Assembly: GCA_964387775.1 (NCBI GenBank)
Contig: CAYLZO010000085.1
Location: forward strand, 1 to 18,922
Source: CAYLZO01 sp964387775
Lineage (GTDB): Bacteria > Chloroflexota > Anaerolineae > JAAYZQ01
Length of the DNA: 18,922 nucleotides
Reading direction: 5' to 3'
The notes under the pieces are model-generated. The model made no database searches, was not told where the DNA came from, and saw nothing but the letters and a program-made list of their open reading frames with translations. How positions within the stretch are numbered: position 1 is the first letter of the stretch; the number at the start of each line of letters is the position of its first letter. The translations under genes were made by a program, and so were the position numbers. Positions 7,140 through 14,577 of the stretch are shown here, piece by piece.

Positions 7140-7168
7140 TTGGACAAAAAGGCCGCCCCTGCTATAAT
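7140..7168 (+). promoter_or_regulatory. Strong promoter for the E1-alpha remnant
   Basis: TTGGAC (7140-7145) and a perfect TATAAT (7163-7168) are separated by exactly 17 bp on the plus strand. Transcription would start near 7175, leaving a leader of about 130 nt before the GTG at 7304. The promoter appears intact even though the gene it drives is truncated. Confidence 0.75.
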
Positions 7169-7182
7169 AGATTTTCGGCAGA

Positions 7183-7208
7183 CGAAGGGACCGGGAACCG
7201 TCCCTTCG
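7183..7208 (+). other. 5'-leader hairpin
   Basis: CGAAGGGAC (7183-7191) pairs perfectly with GTCCCTTCG (7200-7208) around an 8-nt loop, starting only about 8 nt after the predicted transcription start. A hairpin here could protect the transcript's 5' end or be part of a regulatory leader. Confidence 0.6.
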
Positions 7209-7215
7209 ATACTTC

Positions 7216-7287
7216 ATGTCAAACTTTGCGCCCGGCGGTACGATCGAGATCGCCTACCGGTCAGACAAGACGCAGGGCGCGGGGTAA
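7216..7287 (+). other. Possible 23-residue leader ORF
   Basis: ATG at 7216 opens a frame of 23 codons ending in TAA at 7285-7287, which overlaps the start of the AAGGAGG ribosome site for the E1-alpha gene. The product (MSNFAPGGTIEIAYRSDKTQ...) is not a run of one amino acid as in classic attenuators, and it lacks its own clear ribosome site. It could also be a chance frame. Confidence 0.25.
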
Positions 7288-7303
7288 GGAGGTGTGAAGG
7301 CAG

Positions 7304-7900
7304 GTGAGCACATCACCAGATCTATGGTCGCTCTATGGTCTCATGCTCAAGAGCCGCCTCTTTGAAGAAACCATCGCCGCCCTGTGGCACGAGGGCCTGA
7401 TCTCGGGCGAGATGCATCTGGGAACAGGCCAAGAGGCTATCGTCGCCGGCATTGTCTCCCAATTGCGCCGGGGCGACGCCCTGGCGCTGGATTATCGTGG
7501 CACTGCGGCGCTGCTCATGCGCGGCGTGGACCCGGTACCGGTCCTGCGCGAGCTGCTGGGCTGGCCCGATGGCCTGTGTCGCGGGTGGGGCGGGCACATG
7601 CACCTCTTTGCCCCAGAATATCTGGCCGCTTCCTCGGGCATCGTGGGCGCTATGGGACCTACTGCCGCCGGCTTTGCCCTGGCGGCCCAGTACCTGAACC
7701 CGGGGGCCATCGCCGTGGCCTTTTTTGGCGAGGCGGCGATGAACCAGGGCATGCTGCTGGAGTCGCTGAACCTGGCGTCGGCCTGGAAGCTACCGGCGCT
7801 GTTCGTCTGCAAGGATGACGGCTGGGGCATCACGACCCGATCTGAGCGGATGACGGGCGGGGAGAGGCCGTGTCAAAGCTTCAGCCAGCCCAAACCATAG
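7304..7900 (+). pseudogene. TPP-dependent dehydrogenase E1-alpha subunit, 3'-truncated (pyruvate/acetoin dehydrogenase type)
   Basis: E1-alpha subunits use thiamine diphosphate to decarboxylate a 2-oxo acid or cleave acetoin. Residues 5-186 match the N-terminal half of the family: GEMHLGTGQEAIVAGI (35-50), LALDYRGTA (60-68), GWGGHMHLF (94-102), and FFGEAAMNQGMLLESLNLASAWKLPALFVCKDDGWGITT (140-178). The diphosphate-binding motif reads GEAAMN instead of the usual GDGAxN, and ENN is KDD. Full-length proteins have about 320-360 residues; here homology stops at TGG (about 7861) and the frame then reads the antisense of the neighbouring glycoside phosphorylase to a stop at 7898-7900. GTG 7304 follows AAGGAGG by 11 nt. 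No E1-beta or E2 gene is nearby. Probably non-functional. Confidence 0.88.
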
Positions 7901-9636
7901 GGCCCAAGCGGGAGGGAGGCGTCGCCTCCCTCCGCGTAGTGGGTTTCGTCCGCGAGTAATTCCCGCCAACCGCCGGCTGTGAGTCCCAATCCCTTCACGT
8001 CGATTTGAAGCTCAATGGGCCGGTTCGACACATTGTGCAGGCAGAGGACCCGGCTGTGACCACCGGGCGCCGTGCGCAGCAGGGCAAACACCGCCTCCGC
8101 CAGGAAGAGCACCCGTTGATCGCCATAGGGATGGAAGGCGGGGTCCGACGAACGGGCGCGAAGCAGGCGGCGGTAGGCGGCCAGCACCCGGCTCTGCAGG
8201 GAGGTTGGGTCGGACAGATCGCGCGCCAGGGCCGCCAGGTCGAATTTCTGGCGGTTGATGGTGCGATTCTGCTTCGTCAGCGCCACGCCCGCCTGCCAGC
8301 TCTGCGAGCCGAGCAGGCTGTGGACGTAAATGCCCGGCACGCCGGCCAGGCTGAGCATGATGGCCTGGCTACACACAAAACGCGCCACCTGGGTTTCCTG
8401 GGGTTCGTCCGCAGCCGGGTCGGAGAGGGCGTCAAAGTAGGAGATGTTCAACTCGTAGACGCTGCGACTGCCGTCGGCGTTGGTCTTGTGCGAGACGCGG
8501 CCGCCGTGGGCCAGGGTCGTGTCCACGAGCCGCTGGATCTCGGCCTGGCTCAGGAGCCCCCGGGCGGGCATGACGCCGATGCCGTCGTGGGAGGCGGTAA
8601 AGTTGAAGAAGGTGGCCTGCGGCGGGAGGTCCAGCCCCGCCGCCCACTCGGACAGGGCGCGGGCGCTGCCGGTCAGCAGGCTGTGCATCACCAGCGGCGG
8701 CAGGGGAAACTGGTAGACGAGCTGCGCCTCGTCGGTGCCGCCCCCCGGCAGGGGCCGGCCAAAGTAGCTGACGTTCTCCTCGTGGGGCACGTTGGTCTCG
8801 GTGATGAGGATCGTCCCCGGCGCCACCGCGTCGAGCACGCAGCGCATCAGCTTGACCAGGCGGTGGGTCTCCTCCAGGTGGATGCAGGGCGTGCCGACTT
8901 TTTTCCAGAGGTAGGCGATGGCGTCGAGGCGGAGGATCTGGGCGCCCTTTTCCACGTAAAAGAGCAGGATTTCGAGCACCTTGAGCAGCACCGGCGGGTG
9001 GGCATAGTTCAGGTCGATCTGGTCGGCGCCAAAGGTGGTCCAGACCAGCTTCTCGCCGGCCGCGGTCTGCACTGGCGTGAGCAGGGGCCAGGGCCGGGGG
9101 CGGACCACTTGCGAGATCCAGTCGGTGGGGGCGTCGGGCTCGAAGGCGATGAACCACTCGGCGTATTCGGGGTCGCCGGCCAGGAAGCGCTGGAACCACT
9201 CGCTCTGCCGGGAGACGTGGTTGATGACGGCGTCGAACATCAGGCGAAAGTCCTGCCCCAGCGCCTCGACGTCGGCCCAATCGCCAAAGGCCGGGTTGAT
9301 CTTGACGTAGTCAATGACCGAGAATCCGTCGTCGGAGGAGTAGGGGAAGAAGGGCAGGAGGTGGAGGCCCGAGACCGGGCGATCCAGGACCTCGGTCAGC
9401 GTGTGATGCAGGGTTTGGAGCGGCGGTGCGCCCGGCGCCTGAAACTGGTCGGCGTAGGTGATGAAGATGGCGTCCCGCTCGGTGAGGGGCGGAGCCGCAG
9501 TCAGATCTGGGTTGCGCCGCTGAAAGTCGCGCAGCATCGACGCCAGGTGCTGCCCCGCCGAGGCGGCCTGCTCGGGGCCGTAGAGAAAGGTCAGATGGTC
9601 CAGGATTCTGCGTTGCAGTGCATCGGGGATGGTCAA
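7873..9636 (-). CDS. GH13 glycoside phosphorylase (sucrose/glucosylglycerate phosphorylase-like, GH13_18 type)
   Basis: The enzyme is expected to cleave an alpha-glucoside with phosphate, releasing glucose 1-phosphate. Counting from TTG 9636, the (beta/alpha)8 barrel shows region I DAVINH (135-140), nucleophile D238 in LRLDAIAYLWKK, acid/base E280 in ITETNVPHEENVSYFG, and stabiliser D351 in ASHDGIGVMPARG. Length (587 residues) fits the sucrose phosphorylase group. The ASHDGIG-type loop is shared with sucrose, sucrose-6-phosphate and glucosylglycerate phosphorylases, so the substrate is unresolved. The longer frame back to 9726 overlaps the glycosyltransferase; the TTG is preferred because AGGAGGAGGG lies just upstream and MTIPDALQ fits a natural N-terminus. 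It is last in the transporter operon. Confidence 0.88.
   Translation of the reverse strand: MTIPDALQRRILDHLTFLYGPEQAASAGQHLASMLRDFQRRNPDLTAAPPLTERDAIFITYADQFQAPGAPPLQTLHHTLTEVLDRPVSGLHLLPFFPYSSDDGFSVIDYVKINPAFGDWADVEALGQDFRLMFDAVINHVSRQSEWFQRFLAGDPEYAEWFIAFEPDAPTDWISQVVRPRPWPLLTPVQTAAGEKLVWTTFGADQIDLNYAHPPVLLKVLEILLFYVEKGAQILRLDAIAYLWKKVGTPCIHLEETHRLVKLMRCVLDAVAPGTILITETNVPHEENVSYFGRPLPGGGTDEAQLVYQFPLPPLVMHSLLTGSARALSEWAAGLDLPPQATFFNFTASHDGIGVMPARGLLSQAEIQRLVDTTLAHGGRVSHKTNADGSRSVYELNISYFDALSDPAADEPQETQVARFVCSQAIMLSLAGVPGIYVHSLLGSQSWQAGVALTKQNRTINRQKFDLAALARDLSDPTSLQSRVLAAYRRLLRARSSDPAFHPYGDQRVLFLAEAVFALLRTAPGGHSRVLCLHNVSNRPIELQIDVKGLGLTAGGWRELLADETHYAEGGDASLPLGPYGLGWLKL
7911..7933. repeat. 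Perfect 23-bp palindrome inside the phosphorylase 3' end
   Basis: GGAGGGAGGCG (7911-7921) and CGCCTCCCTCC (7923-7933) are perfect inverted copies around one T. It lies about 40 bp inside the coding end of the phosphorylase gene, close to where the truncated E1-alpha gene runs into it, and encodes EGGDASLP on the minus strand. It could form a very stable hairpin in transcripts from either strand. Confidence 0.75.
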
Positions 9637-9647
9637 CGATCGATTCG

Positions 9648-9657
9648 CCCTCCTCCT
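9648..9657 (-). promoter_or_regulatory. Ribosome binding site that decides the TTG start of the phosphorylase
   Basis: AGGAGGAGGG on the minus strand overlaps the last two bases of the glycosyltransferase stop codon (9656-9658) and ends 11 nt before the TTG at 9636-9634. The overlap suggests termination-reinitiation coupling of the two genes. Confidence 0.65.
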
Positions 9658-10891
9658 ATCCCTGGAGCAAGCGCTCCAGGGCAGCGGCCAGCACCCGGTA
9701 GGAAAAGTGCTGGCGGGCCAGGTCATAGTTGCGGTCCACCACCTCTCGCCGATGCTGCGGGTCGTCGAGCAGGCGGCGGACCTGGGCTACCGCCTCGTCC
9801 GTGATCCAGCCCTCCACCTCGACAAAGTCAAAACCTAGCGGCGCGATGTCGGCCACGTAGACGCTGTAGCGGTTGACCAGCAGCGGCTTGCGGAAATAGA
9901 TCGCCTCCAGCAGGGCGTTGCCAAAGCCCTCGTAGAGCGTCGGATAGGTGACGAAATCGGCGTGGGGGTAGACGTCCCACAGCCGGTACGACTTGCGCCC
10001 GCCCCGGATCACGCGCTGCTCCTCGATAAAGCCGGCCAGGTAATGGACCTCGACGTTCATCGCCTCGGCGCGATCCAGGAGCTGGCGGTAGTAGGCCAGG
10101 CCCTCGTCGCCGGCCTGGTGGCTGATGACCAGCCGCGCCCTCGGCTCGCGCAGGCGGCGCAGCAGCTCAAAGGCGATGTCGATGCCCTTGCGGGCGACGA
10201 CGCGCGTCGGCTGGAGAAAGAGCCAGTCGTAGGCGGAAAAGCCCATCGCCTGGCGGAAATCGCGGTTGTAGTCGTCCGGGCCGGGGGCAGGCGTGTCATA
10301 GTCAAAGACGTTGGGCACGACTATCGATTCCAGGCCGCGGAAGAACTTGAGGTCGCGTTGGGCCAGGCTGTTGATGGCCACGTGGCGGATGGAGGGCAGG
10401 TCGGGCGGGAAGGTCCGGCGCAGCAGGTCGGGGATGCAGTTGAGCCGGAAGCGCTGCCGCTCCCAGTAAAAGTCGTGGTGGTGGCCGACGGTCGGGATGC
10501 CGGTCTCCTCGATGACGCGGGCCAGGGCCAGGCCCAGCGGCACGTGCATGGGGATGGCCAGGGCGTTTTCGACGACGAGCACGTCGATGCCGCTGTCGCG
10601 CAGCCAGCCGCGGAGCCGGGCGGCCAGGTCCCCGGCCATTTCTTCGAGGCGGCGGAGCAGGCCCTGGGGCGGCTCCATCCGGCCAAAGACCTGCTCGGCG
10701 ATGGTCAGCGCCTCGGGGTGGCGGAAGTGGAGCTCGGGGATCAGGGTCGGGTGGGGCGCGCCGGCGTCCAACTGGCCGGCGCAGTAATAGATCTCGTGGC
10801 CCAGGCGGCGGGCCACCTCGGCCCACTTGTGGGTCTCCAGCGAGACGCCGTCGGTGCCTGCCAGCCGTGTAGAAATGAATCCAAGCTTCAT
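9656..10891 (-). CDS. GT-B glycosyltransferase (GT4-like), partner of the GH13 phosphorylase
   Basis: The 411-residue protein has two Rossmann-like halves typical of retaining GT-B enzymes. The N-terminal loop STRLAGTDGVSLETHKW (7-23) matches the glycine-rich acceptor/donor loop; GHHHDFYWER (136-145) is a distinctive aromatic segment; VVARKGID (231-238) is the usual phosphate-contact region; and EGFGNALLE (321-329) is the E-x7-E nucleotide-sugar motif. No membrane segment is visible. It could build or modify an alpha-glycoside such as glucosylglycerate or mannosylglucosylglycerate, an inference from its pairing with a GH13_18-type enzyme and solute transporter. It starts at ATG 10891, 40 nt after the permease gene, with only a weak GGGGG ribosome site. 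Confidence 0.82.
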   Translation of the reverse strand: MKLGFISTRLAGTDGVSLETHKWAEVARRLGHEIYYCAGQLDAGAPHPTLIPELHFRHPEALTIAEQVFGRMEPPQGLLRRLEEMAGDLAARLRGWLRDSGIDVLVVENALAIPMHVPLGLALARVIEETGIPTVGHHHDFYWERQRFRLNCIPDLLRRTFPPDLPSIRHVAINSLAQRDLKFFRGLESIVVPNVFDYDTPAPGPDDYNRDFRQAMGFSAYDWLFLQPTRVVARKGIDIAFELLRRLREPRARLVISHQAGDEGLAYYRQLLDRAEAMNVEVHYLAGFIEEQRVIRGGRKSYRLWDVYPHADFVTYPTLYEGFGNALLEAIYFRKPLLVNRYSVYVADIAPLGFDFVEVEGWITDEAVAQVRRLLDDPQHRREVVDRNYDLARQHFSYRVLAAALERLLQG

Positions 10892-10931
10892 GCGAGTTTA
10901 GCCCCCGGCAATCGTCTTCGGATATTGGGTA

Positions 10932-11840
10932 TTAGCCTTTGACGCCGCCGGCGGCCAGCCCTTCGGCCAGGAAGCGCTCCAGCGCCAGGAAGAGAAAGAC
11001 AATGGGCAGGGTCATAATGGTCGAAGCGGCCATGACCACGTGGGGCCGGGGCTGCGGGTCGTTAAAGATGGTGTTGATGGCGATGGGCATGGTAAACATC
11101 TCGCGGTCGGTCAAAAAGACAAAGGCGTAGAGGTACTCGTTCCAGGCGATCATAAAGGTGTAGACAAAGACCGAGATGAGGGCCGGGACCGCCAGGGGAA
11201 TGGTGATGCGCCAGATGACGCTCAGCCGGGTGCAGCCGTCGATGAGGCCGGCCTGCTCGATCTCGTGGGGGATGGTGCGAAAGTAGTTGGCCAGCATGTA
11301 GAGGGCCACGGGCAGCGTCTGGGCCAGGTAGGTGAACATGAGCACCGTCAGGTTGTCGCGCACCTCAAAGCCGACGCTGGCGCCGATCTGGGAGAGCATG
11401 GCAAAGAGGGGGATGATGAGCAGGATGCCGGGAAAGAGGTAGACGAGGAGGATGCCGTTGAGCATCCAATCCTGGCCGCGGAAGCGCAGGCGGGCCACGG
11501 CGTAGGCGCCAAAGGTGGACAGGATGACGGCGATCAGGGCCGTGGGGACCGAGATTTTGACCGTGTTGAGGATGCTTCGCCCAAAGTCCTGATAACTCTG
11601 GTGATTGGGGTCAAAGAGCTCCTGGTAGGCTGCCAGGCGCAGCTTGCCGGGGACATAGACCGGCTCGCGGCCCCCGATCTCGGCATAGCTTTTGAACGAG
11701 GAGCTGACCAGCCAGTAGAAAGGAAAGAGGATGCTGACCAGGAAAAAGGTCAGCGTGATGGCAAAGACGAACTGGCGCAGGGTAAAGCGCCGGGCCAGGT
11801 GTTCAAAGAAGTTCAGGCGCTCGTCGCTGTGGGCAGTCAT
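10932..11840 (-). CDS. ABC sugar transporter permease, MalG type
   Basis: The 302-residue inner-membrane protein has six hydrophobic segments, beginning with FVFAITLTFFLVSILFPFYW near the N-terminus. It has the cytoplasmic EAA-like loop EQAGLIDGCTRLSVIWRITIPLAVPAL, which docks on the ATPase subunit, and a C-terminal GGVKG typical of MalG-type permeases. I chose ATG 11840 rather than the upstream TTG 11873 because AAGGAGGG lies five bases before it and the extra residues (MAIYPTCKEGF) are just the translated ribosome site. It follows the MalF-type gene by 45 nt. No ATP-binding subunit is encoded in the cluster, so a shared MsmK/UgpC-like ATPase is presumed elsewhere. Confidence 0.92.
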   Translation of the reverse strand: MTAHSDERLNFFEHLARRFTLRQFVFAITLTFFLVSILFPFYWLVSSSFKSYAEIGGREPVYVPGKLRLAAYQELFDPNHQSYQDFGRSILNTVKISVPTALIAVILSTFGAYAVARLRFRGQDWMLNGILLVYLFPGILLIIPLFAMLSQIGASVGFEVRDNLTVLMFTYLAQTLPVALYMLANYFRTIPHEIEQAGLIDGCTRLSVIWRITIPLAVPALISVFVYTFMIAWNEYLYAFVFLTDREMFTMPIAINTIFNDPQPRPHVVMAASTIMTLPIVFLFLALERFLAEGLAAGGVKG

Positions 11841-11858
11841 GAATCCCTCCTTGCAAGT

Positions 11859-11881
11859 GGGGTAAATTGCCAATTTGCCCC
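11859..11881 (-). repeat. Palindrome between the two permease genes
   Basis: GGGG-T-AAATTG (11859-11869) and CAATTT-G-CCCC (11871-11881) are inverted around one C with a single T-G position. It sits wholly in the 45-nt gap, just upstream of the second permease's ribosome site (11845-11852). It could be an operator or an mRNA hairpin tuning the second permease. Confidence 0.7.
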
Positions 11882-11885
11882 GACG

Positions 11886-12851
11886 CTAGTCCACGTCCAC
11901 GCGGCGCATGACAAAGCCGATGTACACGACCAGGAACACGACCAGGATGAGGAGCAGGATCATGGCGTTGGCCGCGCCTTTGCCCAGGTCGTTCATCTTG
12001 AAGCTGAACTGGTAGGTCAACACCGGCAGGACGTTGGTGCCGAACCCGCCGCCGGTCAGCAGCCAGATGTCGTCGAACTTGTTAAAGGTCCAGATCAGGC
12101 GCAGCAAAAAGATGGCGCCCAGCACGTAGCGCAGCTCGGGCAGGGTCACGTACCAGAACTTGGCCACTTCGCCGGCGCCGTCCACGTCGGCCGCTTCGTA
12201 CAACGTCTTGTCGATGGCTTGCAGGCGGGCCAGGAGCATCAGCATGGCAAAGGGGAAGTAGCGCCAGGCGGTAAAGACGATGACCAGGACCAGGGCCAGC
12301 CCCCGCGTCGCCAGGTAAGCTTTGGGCAACTCGATCAGACCCAGGCCCATCAGGACGTCGTTGAGCACTCCCGAAGGGCGCGGGTCCAGGATCCAACGCC
12401 AGACAAAGGCCACGCTGATGATGGGGGCCACGTAGGGGAACAAAAAAACGGCCCGGGACAAGCCCCGGGCGCGGAAGGGGCGGTTGAGCACCAGGGCCGC
12501 GACCAGGCCGACGGCCAGGGTCAGGATGGTCGAGAGGCAGGAATAGACGATGCTGGTGACGGCCGCGCCCCAGCTCTGCCAGCCCTGGAACTTGAAGGCA
12601 AAGTCGTCGACGACGGCGCGATAGTTGTCCAGGCCCACGAACTCGGCGGCAAAGACGTTGCTCAACTCTTTGAGGCCCACGTCGTGAAAGCTGATCCAGA
12701 TGCTAAAGATGGCCGGAAAGAGGACAACGCCGAAGACGATGAGGGCCGTGGGCAAGATGAGGAGCCAGGCCAAGCGCGCCTCCTGCGCCTCGATGGAGCG
12801 CCATCGCCTGCTGCGGGCTGGCGGCCTGGCCGCCGGAGCTGAGGCAGCCAT
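11886..12851 (-). CDS. ABC sugar transporter permease, MalF type
   Basis: The 321-residue protein has a proline/arginine-rich cytoplasmic N-terminus, then hydrophobic segments starting LAWLLILPTALIVFGVVLFP. The conserved loop EAADVDGAGEVAKFWYVTLPELR is the EAA motif contacting the ATPase. The periplasmic segment with FVGLDNYRAVVDD is typical of MalF/UgpA-type permeases of CUT1 transporters, which import oligosaccharides or glycosides. ATG 12851 follows AAGGAGGGAAGACT. It forms a heterodimer with the next gene's product and receives substrate from the lipoprotein encoded upstream. Confidence 0.92.
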   Translation of the reverse strand: MAASAPAARPPARSRRWRSIEAQEARLAWLLILPTALIVFGVVLFPAIFSIWISFHDVGLKELSNVFAAEFVGLDNYRAVVDDFAFKFQGWQSWGAAVTSIVYSCLSTILTLAVGLVAALVLNRPFRARGLSRAVFLFPYVAPIISVAFVWRWILDPRPSGVLNDVLMGLGLIELPKAYLATRGLALVLVIVFTAWRYFPFAMLMLLARLQAIDKTLYEAADVDGAGEVAKFWYVTLPELRYVLGAIFLLRLIWTFNKFDDIWLLTGGGFGTNVLPVLTYQFSFKMNDLGKGAANAMILLLILVVFLVVYIGFVMRRVDVD

Positions 12852-12873
12852 AGTCTTCCCTCCTTGCTGGTAA

Positions 12874-12907
12874 CGTGGGCCGGTCGAACCGCGCCGACCG
12901 GCCCACG
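12874..12907 (-). other. Very stable intergenic hairpin after the solute-binding protein gene
   Basis: CGTGGGCCGGTCG (12874-12886) and CGACCGGCCCACG (12895-12907) pair perfectly over 13 bp around an 8-nt loop, in the 76-nt gap between the binding-protein gene and the first permease gene. No T-run follows on the minus strand, so it is not a classic terminator. By analogy with the malE-malF gap of E. coli, it may protect the upstream mRNA and allow more binding protein than permease. Confidence 0.85.
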
Positions 12908-12927
12908 CACGGTTTTGCGATTCTGAC

Positions 12928-14436
12928 CTATTCCTGCCGCTCGGCCAGCAGGGCCTCCACTTGCTCTTGCAGCCACTCGGCGGCGGTCTCGGGCGTCATG
13001 ATGCCCTCCAGGGCGATGTTGCTGATGGCCTGGGGGATCAGCAGGCGGCCCTCGATGTCGCCGATGACGGCGCGCTCGGTGGTGTCATAGTCGGGGCGGA
13101 AGAGCCAGCGCTGCATCGTCTCGTAGCCGTTGGCGATCTGGTCCAGCGTCTCGGGCGAGTAGTTGGCAAAGTAGGGGCTGAGGTCCTTCCAGCCGTCCAC
13201 CGCGCTCCGCAGCACGGGGACCTTGCCAAAGGGCGCCAGGGCCAGCACGTCCTGGTAGTTCTGGCCGGTCAGGAACCACTGGGCCACCAACTGGGCTTCG
13301 GGGTTGGCACCCTTGGGGATGGCCAGCGTCACCAACTGGCCGTAGGACGCCGCGCCGTTGGGTCCCTCCATCATCGGGGCAAAGCCGGTCTTGGCCGCCA
13401 GGTCCTCCACGGCGATCTCGACGTTGCCACCACTCTCCAGGCCGGAACCCTCGACCAGGTCGTCCATGATGTAGGTGCTGTAGAACAACATGCCGGCCTG
13501 GTCCAGCTCGTAGGCTTCGCGGGCGCCGCGCCAGTACTGCGGACCGGGCAGGGCGCAGCGCTGCAAGCCGGCGTAAAAGTCCAGCGCCTCGATCATCTCG
13601 GGCGTGTTCATGGTCACGTTGCCGGCCTCGTCAAAGGGCCAGGCGTCGTTGGACATGGCCACCTGCTCAAAGACCTGGTGCGGATAGTTCTGGCCCGGGT
13701 CGGTGCCCAGGGTCAGGGCATAGAGCAGGTTGCCGGTGCCGGGCAGGGCGTCGCAGGCGTCGTTGATGTCGGCCCAGGTGATGGGCGCGCTGAGGCCGGC
13801 CTGCTCGAACACGTCCTCCCGGTACCAGATGGCCTGGATCCAGCCATCGTAGGGCACAGCTGCATAGTTGCCGGTGGCCGGATTGGTAACCATCTGCAGC
13901 GGGCCGGCGCGAAAGTCGTCCTCGCCCACGGCGTCGATGACGGCCATGGCGGCCTCCTCGTCCAGGATTTCGTCGGCGGCAAAGGCGGCCACGCGCTCCA
14001 CGCCCATGCGGATCAGGTCCGGGGGACGGTTGGCGGCCAGGGCGGTCGCCATGCGCTGCGTCACGCCGGCCTCCTCGATGGGCACGATGCGGACTTCGAT
14101 CTCGGGGTTCTCGGCCATGAATCCCGCCGCCACTTCTTCGTAGACGTTGACCCGTTCTTCCTCGTTGTCGGTGGTCCAGAACTCGACGATGACGGACGGT
14201 TTCTTCTCCACCTCGACGGTTTCGACGACGGTGACCTCTTTTTCGACCTCAACCGTCTCGACGACCGTGACCTCTTTTTCCACCTCGACTGTTTCGACAA
14301 CGGTCTCGACGACGGTCTTTTCCTTCTCCACCTCGACTGTCTGGATGATCGTCTGTGGTTCGGGGGTGGGGCCACAGGCTGCCAGCAACGTGGCCAACAT
14401 GACCACCACCAGACTGAATGCGAATGCCTTCTTCAT
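12928..14436 (-). CDS. ABC transporter solute-binding lipoprotein (CUT1 sugar family)
   Basis: This 502-residue extracytoplasmic lipoprotein has a lysine-containing N-terminus and hydrophobic core ending in the lipobox LAAC (C21), the lipidation site. Residues 28-81 form a long repetitive linker of VEVEKEVTVVET units that likely holds the domain away from the membrane. The mature domain begins VIVEFWTTDNEEERVNVYEEVAAGFMAENPEIEV, a type-1 sugar-binding fold; PPDLIRMGVERVAAFAADEIL and PYDGWIQAIWYREDVFEQAGL match the family. It delivers the solute to the two permeases encoded next. ATG 14436 follows AGGAGGAGGATCTC. The specific ligand cannot be read from sequence; gene context suggests an alpha-glucoside or glucosylglycerate-type solute. 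Confidence 0.93.
   Translation of the reverse strand: MKKAFAFSLVVVMLATLLAACGPTPEPQTIIQTVEVEKEKTVVETVVETVEVEKEVTVVETVEVEKEVTVVETVEVEKKPSVIVEFWTTDNEEERVNVYEEVAAGFMAENPEIEVRIVPIEEAGVTQRMATALAANRPPDLIRMGVERVAAFAADEILDEEAAMAVIDAVGEDDFRAGPLQMVTNPATGNYAAVPYDGWIQAIWYREDVFEQAGLSAPITWADINDACDALPGTGNLLYALTLGTDPGQNYPHQVFEQVAMSNDAWPFDEAGNVTMNTPEMIEALDFYAGLQRCALPGPQYWRGAREAYELDQAGMLFYSTYIMDDLVEGSGLESGGNVEIAVEDLAAKTGFAPMMEGPNGAASYGQLVTLAIPKGANPEAQLVAQWFLTGQNYQDVLALAPFGKVPVLRSAVDGWKDLSPYFANYSPETLDQIANGYETMQRWLFRPDYDTTERAVIGDIEGRLLIPQAISNIALEGIMTPETAAEWLQEQVEALLAERQE
14203..14340 (-). repeat. Internal repeats encoding the lipoprotein linker
   Basis: The coding segment for residues 33-78 repeats a 12-residue unit VEVEKEVTVVET two to three times, plus shorter VVET and VEVEKEK variants. 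The encoded tract alternates acidic, basic and beta-branched residues. Such repeats can gain or lose units by slippage without breaking the frame (36-bp period). Confidence 0.85.
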
Positions 14437-14503
14437 GAGATCCTCCTCCTCTCATTGTGTATATGGGGTCTTGTTCATCGGGTGACCGAGCCACCCAACA
14501 CAT

Positions 14504-14531
14504 CTTTGACAGGACGGGTTCTTGTCGAAAG
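14504..14531 (-). other. Imperfect inverted repeat between regulator and binding-protein genes
   Basis: CTTTGACA (14504-14511) and TGTCGAAAG (14523-14531) are inverted copies with one extra base. The 141-nt gap lacks the AACGTT operator seen upstream of the regulator, so the transporter genes may be read from the regulator's promoter or from an unrecognised one; this element could be a hairpin or a binding site. Confidence 0.4.
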
Positions 14532-14577
14532 TCACTCACCTCCTCTCGATTGTGGGCATCTACATGGTCCTCCCGCT

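Noticed and set aside
8005..9804. Long plus-strand open frame (599 codons), and similar ones at 11040-12842 and 12961-14643
   Set aside because: They are antisense shadows of clearly recognisable minus-strand genes in GC-rich DNA and show no family motifs.
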